Assembly: GCF_014654205.1 (NCBI RefSeq)
Contig: NZ_BNAW01000004.1
Span: 248,001-312,000, forward strand
Source: Amycolatopsis bullii
GTDB lineage: Bacteria > Actinomycetota > Actinomycetes > Mycobacteriales > Pseudonocardiaceae
Direction: 5' to 3'
DNA length: 64,000 nt
Shown here in pieces: positions 16,674 to 25,100 of the stretch (position 1 is its first letter; every line of letters begins with the position of its first letter). The notes beneath the pieces are model-generated. The model was not told where the DNA came from, did no database searches, and was given only the letters and a program-made list of their open reading frames with translations. Both the position numbers and the translations under genes were made by a program.

Positions 16674-17420
16674 CTAGGCGGCGGAGCCGAGATACGGCCG
16701 CCAGAGCGGATCGGCCTCCTTGGAGTGCGCGAGCAGCCGCCAGTGCGGGCCGTGGGGCGCCCGCGGGACGATCCGCAGCCGCCAGCCGATCTCCGAGAGC
16801 AGCCGGTCCGCCTTGCGGTGGTTGCACTTGGCGCAGCAGGCGACGCAGTTGGTCCAGCTGTGGGGGCCGCCCCGGCTGCGCGGGACGACGTGGTCGATCG
16901 TCTCGGCCCGCCCTCCGCAGTAGGCGCAGCGGTACCGGTCGCGGTGCATGAGGCCCGCACGGGTCAGCGGTACCTGCGCGCGATACGGTACGCGCACGTA
17001 CGTGCTGAGGCGGATCACCGAGGGCACCGGCAGCGAAACCTTCGCCGAATGCAGCTCGGTCCCGCCGGGGTCACCGTGGACCACTTCGGCCTTGCCGCAC
17101 ATCACGAGCACGACAGCGCGCCGCAGCGGCAACGCGGTCAGCGGCTCGAACGTGGCGTTGAGCAGGAGCACCCGGCGCCGGCCCCAGGCCGGGGCGGCCG
17201 GATCCCGGCCTCTACTACGCTGTCCGGGCGGGCGGGTCACTCCCCCTGGGCGGGTCCCCGGCCCGGCCGGGACGGCTCCGCCGGATGCGGAACCCCCCGG
17301 ATAGGCACGCAGAACCACCTCTGGCGCCTCGTCGGCCGTGGCTTGGCCGGAGACGCCGCGGGGGCTGGGTTGTCGGTCTGGCACTCGACCACCTCCAGGG
17401 GCGTAGGCATAGTCGACCAC
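16674..17420 (-). CDS. HNH endonuclease-domain protein (Rv2469c-like)
   Basis: A 248-residue protein ending in an HNH nuclease domain: zinc Cys pair in CAYCGG, catalytic IDHVVPRSRGG, and NCVACCAKCNHRKADR with the second Cys pair. A conserved domain starts at RRRVLLLNATFEPLTALPL, about residue 80. The first 80 residues are Pro/Gly-rich and poorly conserved, so the start is uncertain; the GTG at 17420 is one option. The family is conserved in actinobacteria without a known target. Position matches Rv2469c. Confidence 0.8.
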   Translation of the reverse strand: MVDYAYAPGGGRVPDRQPSPRGVSGQATADEAPEVVLRAYPGGSASGGAVPAGPGTRPGGVTRPPGQRSRGRDPAAPAWGRRRVLLLNATFEPLTALPLRRAVVLVMCGKAEVVHGDPGGTELHSAKVSLPVPSVIRLSTYVRVPYRAQVPLTRAGLMHRDRYRCAYCGGRAETIDHVVPRSRGGPHSWTNCVACCAKCNHRKADRLLSEIGWRLRIVPRAPHGPHWRLLAHSKEADPLWRPYLGSAA

Positions 17421-17529
17421 AGAACAGGCCCCCAGCGCACGTGTGTTACAAGACGTGTCACATCCGCGCGACCCAACATCCACTTGCCGTTGGGGCGGCC
17501 GACCCGATCGGAAGGATGAACGAACCGCC

Positions 17530-18516
17530 GTGCTCTCCCTGCTCCCCTCCGCCGATCCGCCGTGCGTGAAGGACCCCAGCACGTTCTGCTACACGGTGTA
17601 CGACGTCACGCACAACCTGTGGCTGGCGGGTTCGGCGAACTGGCTGATCACCAAGCCGGTCAAGATCCTGATGATCATCGTGATCGCGTTCCTGGTCCGC
17701 ATGCTGGTGAGACGGCTGATCAACCGCATCACCACGCTGCCGAAGACCGGCGGCAAGCTCCCGTCGCTGCTGCGCCCGCTGCGCGAGCGCGCGCCGGAGG
17801 TGCTCGGCTCCGCCGTCATCGAACGCCGCCGCCAGCGCGCGATGACCATCGGCTCGGTGCTGAAGTCGCTGGCGACGTTCCTGATCTACGGCCTGGCGTT
17901 CATCCTCGTGCTGGGTGAACTCGGCATCAACCTCGGCCCGATCATCGCGTCGGCCGGCATCATCGGGGTCGCGATCGGGTTCGGTGCGCAGAACCTGGTC
18001 AAGGACTTCCTGTCCGGGATCTTCATGATGGTCGAGGACCAGTACGGCGTCGGTGACGTCGTGGACGTCGGCGAAGCGTCCGGCACGGTCGAGTCCGTGG
18101 GCTTGCGGATCACCACCCTGCGTGACGTCAAGGGCACGGTCTGGTACGTCCGCAACGGCGAGGTGCTGCGCGTCGGCAACTCCAGTCAGGGCTTCGCGGT
18201 GGCCGTCGTCGACGTGCCCCTCGGCTACACCGCCGACGTCGAACGCGCGACGACGGTGCTCGCGGCCGCGGCGTCCGCGGCCACCGAAGGTGACGCGCTG
18301 AAGGACAACGTCCTCGAGCCGCCGGAGATGCTGGGTGTGGAAGCCGTCACACCGGAGGGGCTCTCGCTGCGCCTGACGGTCAAGGTGCGGCCGGGCAAGC
18401 AGTGGGCGGTGCAGCGGGCGCTGCGGGCCCAGCTGCTGGCGGCCCTGGAGGAAGCCGGCTTCGAGCCGCCGCTCGGCCGGCTGTTCCCGCCCGCGGCTCC
18501 GGCGGCCGGGAAGTAG
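17530..18516 (+). CDS. MscS-family mechanosensitive ion channel
   Basis: A 328-residue small-conductance mechanosensitive channel. Hydrophobic helices occur near residues 35-55, 115-140 and 145-170; the last is the pore-lining TM3 with the Gly/Ala-rich [29 protein letters not shown]. The cytoplasmic beta domain follows ([34 protein letters not shown]). It releases solutes under osmotic downshock. The GTG at 17530 follows GGAAGGA at 13 nt, a rather long spacing. It is an insertion in the mycobacteria-like order. Confidence 0.92.
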   Translation: MLSLLPSADPPCVKDPSTFCYTVYDVTHNLWLAGSANWLITKPVKILMIIVIAFLVRMLVRRLINRITTLPKTGGKLPSLLRPLRERAPEVLGSAVIERRRQRAMTIGSVLKSLATFLIYGLAFILVLGELGINLGPIIASAGIIGVAIGFGAQNLVKDFLSGIFMMVEDQYGVGDVVDVGEASGTVESVGLRITTLRDVKGTVWYVRNGEVLRVGNSSQGFAVAVVDVPLGYTADVERATTVLAAAASAATEGDALKDNVLEPPEMLGVEAVTPEGLSLRLTVKVRPGKQWAVQRALRAQLLAALEEAGFEPPLGRLFPPAAPAAGK

Positions 18517-18607
18517 CGGACGCGGACGCCATTACGCTGGGGAGCGGGTTCACGACGAACCGGTACCGAGCGGACCGGGCGTCGGGAACCCGCACCCCAA
18601 GGGCAAA

Positions 18608-19009
18608 ATGGAAGGCGTGTCTGCAGTGAGCGAACCGGCGAACCTCTACGAAGCGATCGGCGGCGAACCGACGTTCCGCCGGATCGTCGGGCGGTTCTAC
18701 GAGGAGGTCGCGCGCGACGAGATCCTCCGCCCCCTGTACCCCGAAGAGGACCTCGGGCCCGCCGAAGAGCGGTTCCGGCTGTTCCTCATCCAGTACTGGG
18801 GCGGCCCGCACACCTACTCCGACCAGCGCGGGCACCCGCGGCTGCGGATGCGGCACGCGCCGTTCAAGATCGGGCCGCTCGAGCGGGACGCGTGGCTGCG
18901 GTGCATCCGGATCGCCGTCGACGAAGAGAACCTGGAAGAGCCGTACCGCGGGCAGCTCTGGGCCTACCTGGAGATGGCTGCGCACAGCATGATGAACAGC
19001 TTCGTATGA
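18608..19009 (+). CDS. glbO: Group II truncated hemoglobin (GlbO type)
   Basis: A 133-residue 2-on-2 globin. It has [23 protein letters not shown] at the A-B helices, [25 protein letters not shown] through the C-E region, the proximal His in [10 protein letters not shown], and the group II Trp in RDAWLRCI (G8 position). Such proteins bind O2 and have roles in redox or NO handling. The ATG at 18608 is used; GTG codons at 18617 and 18626 are alternatives. It overlaps the GH13 gene by 4 nt, the same pairing as glbO-aglA in M. tuberculosis. Confidence 0.92.
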   Translation: MEGVSAVSEPANLYEAIGGEPTFRRIVGRFYEEVARDEILRPLYPEEDLGPAEERFRLFLIQYWGGPHTYSDQRGHPRLRMRHAPFKIGPLERDAWLRCIRIAVDEENLEEPYRGQLWAYLEMAAHSMMNSFV

Positions 19010-20556
19010 GAGAGCCAGCCTGGTGGCGCGATGCCGTCTTCTACCAGGTCTACGTACGCTCGTTCGCCGATTCGGACGGTGACGGCGTCGGAGACCTGGA
19101 AGGCATCCACTCCCGGCTCGGTTACCTGGAGCTGCTGGGCGTCGACGCGCTGTGGCTGACGCCGTTCTACCGCTCCCCCATGGCCGACCACGGCTACGAC
19201 ATCGCCGACCCGCGCGACGTCGACCCGATGTTCGGCACCCTCGGCGACTTCGACGTGCTGCTCACCGAGGCGCACAAGCGGAACATCAAGGTCACCGTCG
19301 ACGTGGTCCCCAACCACACCAGCAACCAGCACGCCTGGTTCAAGTCGGCGATGGCGGCGGCCCCGGGCAGCCCGGAACGCGACCGCTACATCTTCCGGGA
19401 CGGCGTCGGGCCCAAGGGCGAAGACCCGCCGAACAACTGGATCAGCGCCTTCGGCGGCCCGGCGTGGACGCGGGTGCCGGACGGGCAGTGGTACCTGCAC
19501 CTGTTCGCGCCGCAGCAGCCGGACCTCAACTGGGCCAACCCGGAGGTCGCCGCCGACCTCGAACGCACCTTGCGGTTCTGGCTCGAACGCGGTGTCGACG
19601 GCTTCCGCATCGACGTCGCGCACGGCATGGCCAAGCCGCCGGGCCTGCCGGACATGGACCCCCGCGCGGACCCGCTGGGGCCGAGCCACTACTACGACCC
19701 GCGGTGGGACCACGACAGCGTCCACGAGATCCACCAGATGATCCGCAAGGTGCTCGACGAGTTCCCGGACGCGATGGCGGTCGGCGAGGTCTGGGTGACC
19801 GACGAGGAGCGCCTGTCCCGCTACCTGCGGCCCGACGAGCTCCACCTGGCGTTCAACTTCCGCCTGGTGCTGACCCACTTCGACGCCGACGCCATGCGCA
19901 CGGCCATCGAGCGTTCCCTGGCCGTCCCGGCCCGCACGGGCGCGCCGGCGACCTGGACGCTCGGCAACCACGACGTCTGGCGGCAGGTCAGCCGCTACGG
20001 GGGCGGCGCTTCGGGGGTACGCCGGGCGCGGGCGATGGCCTTGGTCGAGCTGGCGCTGCCGGGCGCGGTGTACCTGTACAACGGCGAAGAGCTGGGGCTG
20101 GCGAACGTTTCGCTGTCGCCCTCGGACATGGCCGATCCGCGGGCCAAGACCAGCGGGGCGGAGTTCGGGCGGGACGTCTCGCGGGTACCGCTGCCGTGGG
20201 AGGGCGGCCTGCCGCCGTTCGGGTTTTCGCGGAACCCGCGCACGTGGCTGCCGATGCCGGCTTCGTGGGCCGGGTTGACGGTGGAGAAGCAGATCGAGGA
20301 CGCGGACTCGACGCTGTCGCTGTACCGCGCCGCGATCGAGCTCCGGAAGACGCATCCGGCGTTCAGCGGCGACGAGCTGGAGTGGTACGGGGCTCCGGCC
20401 GGGTGTTTCGCGTTCCGGCGGCGTGGGGGCGGGCTGGTGTGTGCGTTGAACACGTCGGCGTCGCCGATTGCGCTGCCGCCGGGTGAGGTGCTGTTGTCGA
20501 GCAGTCCGCTGGTGGAGGGGAAGCTGCCCGCGGACTCGGCCGCCTGGCTGGTCTGA
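19006..20556 (+). CDS. GH13 alpha-glucosidase / alpha-amylase-family enzyme
   Basis: A 516-residue intracellular GH13 enzyme cleaving alpha-glucosidic bonds of small oligosaccharides. Conserved region I is DVVPNHTS, region [12 protein letters not shown] with the nucleophile Asp, region [12 protein letters not shown] with the acid Glu, and region [10 protein letters not shown] with the stabilising Asp. The N-terminus [22 protein letters not shown] and the absence of a signal peptide are typical of oligo-1,6-glucosidase/AglA enzymes. Coupled to glbO through ATGA. Confidence 0.92.
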   Translation: MREPAWWRDAVFYQVYVRSFADSDGDGVGDLEGIHSRLGYLELLGVDALWLTPFYRSPMADHGYDIADPRDVDPMFGTLGDFDVLLTEAHKRNIKVTVDVVPNHTSNQHAWFKSAMAAAPGSPERDRYIFRDGVGPKGEDPPNNWISAFGGPAWTRVPDGQWYLHLFAPQQPDLNWANPEVAADLERTLRFWLERGVDGFRIDVAHGMAKPPGLPDMDPRADPLGPSHYYDPRWDHDSVHEIHQMIRKVLDEFPDAMAVGEVWVTDEERLSRYLRPDELHLAFNFRLVLTHFDADAMRTAIERSLAVPARTGAPATWTLGNHDVWRQVSRYGGGASGVRRARAMALVELALPGAVYLYNGEELGLANVSLSPSDMADPRAKTSGAEFGRDVSRVPLPWEGGLPPFGFSRNPRTWLPMPASWAGLTVEKQIEDADSTLSLYRAAIELRKTHPAFSGDELEWYGAPAGCFAFRRRGGGLVCALNTSASPIALPPGEVLLSSSPLVEGKLPADSAAWLV

Positions 20557-20593
20557 GGCTTTCCAAGCGCAAGCACCCCAAGGCGGCCTTGGG

Positions 20594-20653
20594 TGTGTCT
20601 GACGCACCCAATGTGGCCTTCGGTGCGTCTGACGCACCGAAGGCCACATTGGG
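20594..20653. repeat. Nested palindromes with a GCGTC-N-GACGC core
   Basis: Arms 20607-20629 and 20631-20653 are perfect 23-bp reverse complements around a single T (CCCAATGTGGCCTTCGGTGCGTC and its complement). A shorter relative, GGGTGTGTC-T-GACGCACCC with one mismatch, overlaps at 20591-20609. They lie after the GH13 stop and can terminate transcription. The centre matches that of the 8304-8356 palindrome. Confidence 0.85.
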
Positions 20654-20843
20654 GCGCTTTCAGTCGGACTGGAGGTAGGGCGCCCCCTCGGGACCGCCGG
20701 CGCTCAGGTTGTGCACAAGCCTGCGGCGATGTGGACAAGCCGACCGCTGGTGTAGCTGAATGGCGGGTTTCGGTCGTACCCCGCCGATACGCTGGAAGCG
20801 GGGGCAGCCCCCAGGGAGGGCGGGCCGTGCGCCGGCGTGGGTC

Positions 20844-21098
20844 TCAGCCCGGCTGGTCCCCCGAACCCGAGCCGTCGTCGAAGGCGCCGCTCGCCAGCCA
20901 AGCCACCAGCGCCGCGGCCTGGAGGTAGGGCGCCGCCTGGGCGGCCGCCCGGCCCGCCGCACGCGTGCGGCCCCACCTCTCAGGTCTTTCCGCGGGCGCC
21001 GGCGCCCGCGAGCCCTCCGGGCGGTCGCGCCGCCACTCCGCCTCCGGAACGCGGACCTCGGCGAGGAAGTCCGCGGTCGGGTCTTCGTCCCGGGTCAT
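20844..21098 (-). CDS. Small hypothetical protein
   Basis: An 84-residue protein of unknown function. The acidic N-terminus (MTRDEDPTADFLAEVRVPEAEW) leads to a basic/Pro-rich middle and a hydrophobic Ala-rich stretch near the C-terminus (APYLQAAALVAWLASGAF) that could associate with a membrane. GGAGG precedes the ATG at 21098. It lies just downstream of the Rv2474c-like gene on the same strand and may be its operon partner. Confidence 0.55.
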   Translation of the reverse strand: MTRDEDPTADFLAEVRVPEAEWRRDRPEGSRAPAPAERPERWGRTRAAGRAAAQAAPYLQAAALVAWLASGAFDDGSGSGDQPG

Positions 21099-21151
21099 GC
21101 CTCCAGCGTGCCACCGCCCGGCGAGGGACGGTGGCCGCCGTAAGGACTTCG

Positions 21152-21787
21152 TCAGAACAGCAGCGGCAACAACGCGTGGCGGCGCCGCACGATCGCGCCG
21201 TAGCGCGCGTCCAGGCGCAGCCACGAGTCCGTGGCCGTCACGCGGACGACGTCACCTTCCACGTCCGAGTCCACGAACCCCATGCCGGACATCGCGAACA
21301 GGCAGCGCATCTGCACCTTGACCTCGACGGACTCCCCCGTCACCGTCAGCACCGCCTGGTCCATCAGGGACGCCGGCGGCGTGCCGTGCGGGCCCACGTT
21401 GTCCCTGGCCAGGGTCACGCCGCGGTCGGCCAGCTCCGACACCACCCGCGCCGGGAGCTCGTCGACCAGCGGCCAGCGCCCCGATGGCGGCAGCTCGCCG
21501 TGCCACAGCAGGTCGCGAGCCGGGCCCGGGTCCATCCGGGGCCCGCCCGCCACGGTCAGCGCCGCCAGCAGCTCGTTGCCGGACACCGTGACGTCGCCGG
21601 GTGTCACGTCTCCGGCCACCGCGCGGGTGGCCAGGCACTCGAACGGCGTCGCCGTCCAGGCCTCGACCACGCCGTCGCCGCGCTGCCGCAGCCGGACGGC
21701 CGTCTGGCCGTCCAGCCGGACCGCGCGGGCGACGAACGCGCCGAGGGTCTCCCGGTCGGCCGCGTCCGGCACGAACAACTCAGGCAT
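21152..21787 (-). CDS. Conserved actinobacterial protein (Rv2474c-like position)
   Basis: A 211-residue cytosolic protein of unknown function. It opens PELFVPDAADRETLGAFVARAVRLD, continues with several beta-strand-like segments (GQTAVRLRQRGDGVVEAWTATPFECLATR), and ends with a basic RYGAIVRRRHALLPLLF. No catalytic motif is visible. The start overlaps the end of the thioesterase gene by 8 nt, so it belongs to the gdh-thioesterase operon. Placement corresponds to Rv2474c. Confidence 0.75.
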   Translation of the reverse strand: MPELFVPDAADRETLGAFVARAVRLDGQTAVRLRQRGDGVVEAWTATPFECLATRAVAGDVTPGDVTVSGNELLAALTVAGGPRMDPGPARDLLWHGELPPSGRWPLVDELPARVVSELADRGVTLARDNVGPHGTPPASLMDQAVLTVTGESVEVKVQMRCLFAMSGMGFVDSDVEGDVVRVTATDSWLRLDARYGAIVRRRHALLPLLF

Positions 21788-22199
21788 CCGCGAACCCCTG
21801 CTTCAGAAACTCCGACTCGGCCGGGGTGAGCCTACGCGGCCGCAGCGCGACCGTGTCGTACGGCGCCAGCACCGTCTCCGCGGTCACCGCCACCGGGTCC
21901 TCCGCGGAGGGTCCGCCGCGGACGCGGTAGGCCAGCGTGAAGCTCGCCGCGCGCAGCTCGGTCAGGTCGATGTCGACGCGCAGCTGCTGCCCGGACACCA
22001 CGATCGGTGCCTTGTAGGCCACTTCGAGGCGCACCACGACGATGCCCTTCGGCAGCTGGTCCAGCCCGGCCTCGACGGCCCCCTCGAACAGCAGCGGGAT
22101 GCGGGCCTCTTCGAGCAGCGTCACCATTTTCGCGTGGTTGATGTGGCCGTAGACGTCCATGTCCGTCCAACGCGGACGAACGTACGATACGTAGGTCAC
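21780..22199 (-). CDS. Hotdog-fold acyl-CoA thioesterase (4HBT type)
   Basis: A 139-residue hotdog thioesterase. The motif PRWTDMDVYGHINHAKMVTLLEEAR carries the catalytic Asp and the family N-H-A-K segment, and PIVVSGQQLRVDIDLTEL is the core strand. Such enzymes hydrolyse acyl-CoAs. The GTG at 22199 overlaps the gdh stop (GTGA). The size and order relative to gdh are those of Rv2475c. Confidence 0.88.
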   Translation of the reverse strand: MTYVSYVRPRWTDMDVYGHINHAKMVTLLEEARIPLLFEGAVEAGLDQLPKGIVVVRLEVAYKAPIVVSGQQLRVDIDLTELRAASFTLAYRVRGGPSAEDPVAVTAETVLAPYDTVALRPRRLTPAESEFLKQGFADA

Positions 22200-25100
22200 C
22201 GAACCGTGCTCCGAATCTGGCGGGCCGCCACCGACAGCGTCGCCAGGTCGAGCCGGCCGGACTTGGTGATCTCGTCGAGCGCGACGCGCGCCCGCTGCAG
22301 CCGGGACGCGTTCGTCTTCTCCCACTGCGCGATCTTGGCGTCGCCGGACGAGCCGGGATCGCTGTGCCGCAACGCGTCCAGCGTGATCGCCCGCAGCGAG
22401 CCGTAGACGTCGTCGCGCAGCGACAGCCGGGCGAGGGCGTGCCAGCGGTTGCCGCGTTCGAGCTTGCTGATCTCGGTGAGCATCGAGTCGATGTCCAGGT
22501 GCGCCGACAGCGCGTAGTACAGCTCCGCCGTCTCGGCCGGGCTGTGCACGGCGTCCACGCCGATCTGCTGCTCAGCGAGCTCGGCCACCTCGGTGACGTC
22601 GAGCAGGCCGTAGGTGTGCAGCAGCAGCGACACCCGGCGGGCCAGCTCCTCGGGCACGTTCGCGGCCATCAGCTCGTCGATGTGCTTTTGCACCGACTCC
22701 GCTTCGCGGCCGCGCAGTAGGTCGCCGATCTTCGGGACGAGCTTGCCCAGCACCCGGCCGAAGCGCTTGATCTCCGACAGCGGGGCCAGCGGCTGCGGCC
22801 GGTTGGTGAGGAACCAGCGCGCCGCCCGGTCGAGCAGCCGCCGCGTCTCCAGCACCATCGCGTCGGCGACGTCGGTGTGCACGACGTTGTCGAGCGCGTC
22901 GATTTCCTGCCACAGCGCGGGGAGGTCGAACACCTGCGTCACCACGGCGTACGCGCGCACGGCGTCCGTGGCCGTGGCGTTCATCTCCTCCATCAGCCGG
23001 TAGACGAACGAGATGCCGCCGCCGTCGACCACTTCGTTGGCGATCAGCGTGGTGATGATCTGCCGGCGCAGCGGGTGTTCGCCGATCGCGGGGCCGAACC
23101 GCTCGCGCAACGGCTTCGGGAAGTACTCGGGCAGCCGCGCGGCGAACACCTTCGAGTCGGGCAGGTCGCTGGCCAGCAGCTGGTCCTTCAGCTCCAGCTT
23201 GACGTGCGCGAGCAGCGTCGCCAGCTCCGGCGAGGTGAGGCCCTTGCCCGCCTTCTCCAGCTCCCGGAACTCCGAGTTGCTCGGCAGCGCCTCGAGCTTG
23301 CGGTCGAACGCACCCGCGGAGACCAGCGCCTGCACCTGGCGCGCGTGCACCGACAGCATCGGCGCGGCGTGCGCGCGGCTGACGCCGAGCACGGCGTTCT
23401 GCCGGTAGTTGTCCTTGAGGACCAGCGCGCCGACCTCGTCGGTCATCTCTTCCAGCAGCTCGTTGCGCTGCTCGCGCTCCAGCTTGCCGGTCTGCACGAG
23501 GTGGTCGAGCAGGATCTTGATGTTGACCTCGTGGTCGGAGCAGTCGACGCCGGCCGAGTTGTCGAGCGCGTCGGTGTTGATCTTTCCGCCGCCCCGCGCG
23601 AACTCGATCCGGCCCAGCTGGGTGAGGCCCAGGTTGCCGCCTTCGCCGAACACCTTGACCCGCAGCTGCTTGCCGTCGACGCGGATGGCGTCGTTGGCCT
23701 TGTCGCCCGCGGCCGCGTGGCTTTCGGTCTCCGCCTTGACGTAGGTGCCGATGCCGCCGTTCCACAGCAGCTCGACCGGCGCCAGCAGGATCGCCTGGAT
23801 CAGGTCCATCGGCGCCAGCGCGGTGACGCCCTCTTCGAGCCCGAGTGCCACGCGGACCTGCGGGCTGATCGGGATCGACTTCGCGGTGCGCGGGTAGATC
23901 CCGCCGCCTTCGCTGATCAGCGAACGGTCGTAGTCGTCCCAGGAGCTGCGCGGCAGGTCGAACAGGCGGCGGCGCTCGGCGTACGACGTCGCCGCGTCGG
24001 GGTTCGGGTCGAGGAAGACGTGCATGTGGTTGAACGCCGCGACCAGCCGGATGTGCTCGGACAGCAGCATGCCGTTGCCGAAGACGTCACCCATCATGTC
24101 GCCGATGCCGACCACGGTGAAGTCCTCGGTCTGGGTGTCCTTGCCCAGCTCGCGGAAGTGCCGCTTGACGCTCTCCCAGGCCCCCTTCGCCGTGATGCCC
24201 ATGGCCTTGTGGTCGTAGCCGACCGAACCACCGGAGGCGAAGGCGTCACCCAGCCAGAAGCCGTACTGCGCCGAGACTTCGTTCGCGATGTCGGAGAACT
24301 TCGCGGTGCCCTTGTCGGCCGCGACGACCAGGTACGAATCGTCGGCGTCGTGCCGGACCACGCCCGGCGCGGGCACGGTCTTGCCCTCGATGCGGTTGTC
24401 GGTCAGGTCGAGCAGGCCGGAGATGAACATGCGGTAGCAGGCGATGCCCTCGGTGAGCTGGGCGTCGCGGTCGATGCTCGCGTCGCCGCTCGGAGCGGGC
24501 GGCCGCTTGACGACGAAGCCGCCCTTCGCGCCGACCGGCACGATCACCGCGTTCTTCACCGCCTGCGCCTTGACCAGGCCGAGGATCTCGGTGCGGAAGT
24601 CCTCGCGCCGGTCCGACCAGCGCAGGCCACCGCGCGCGACCTCGCCGAAGCGCAGGTGCACGCCCTCGACGCGCGGCGAGTACACGAAGATCTCGAACTT
24701 CGGCCGCGGCTCGGGCAGGTCGGGCACGCCCGCCGGGTCGAGCTTGATCGACAGGTATTCGCGGGGCGTCCCGTCGGGCGCGGTGACGTGGTAGTTCGTC
24801 CGCAGGGTGGCCCGGATGACGGCCATCAGGCGCCGCAGGATCCGGTCCTCGTCGAGGCTGGTGACCTCGTCGATCATCGCGTTCAGCTCGCCGGAGAGGG
24901 CGTCGGTGGCGGCCTCGCGGTCGGCGTCGGACAGCTCGGGCGCGAACCGGGCCTCGAACAGCCGCAGCAGCTTGGTCGCGACCGGGGTGTGGTTCAGCAG
25001 CGTGTTCTGGATGTAGTCCTGGGAGAAGGCGCTGCCGGCCTGGCGCAGGTACCGCGAGTACGCGCGCAGCACGGCGGCCTGGCGCCAGGTGAGCCCGGCG

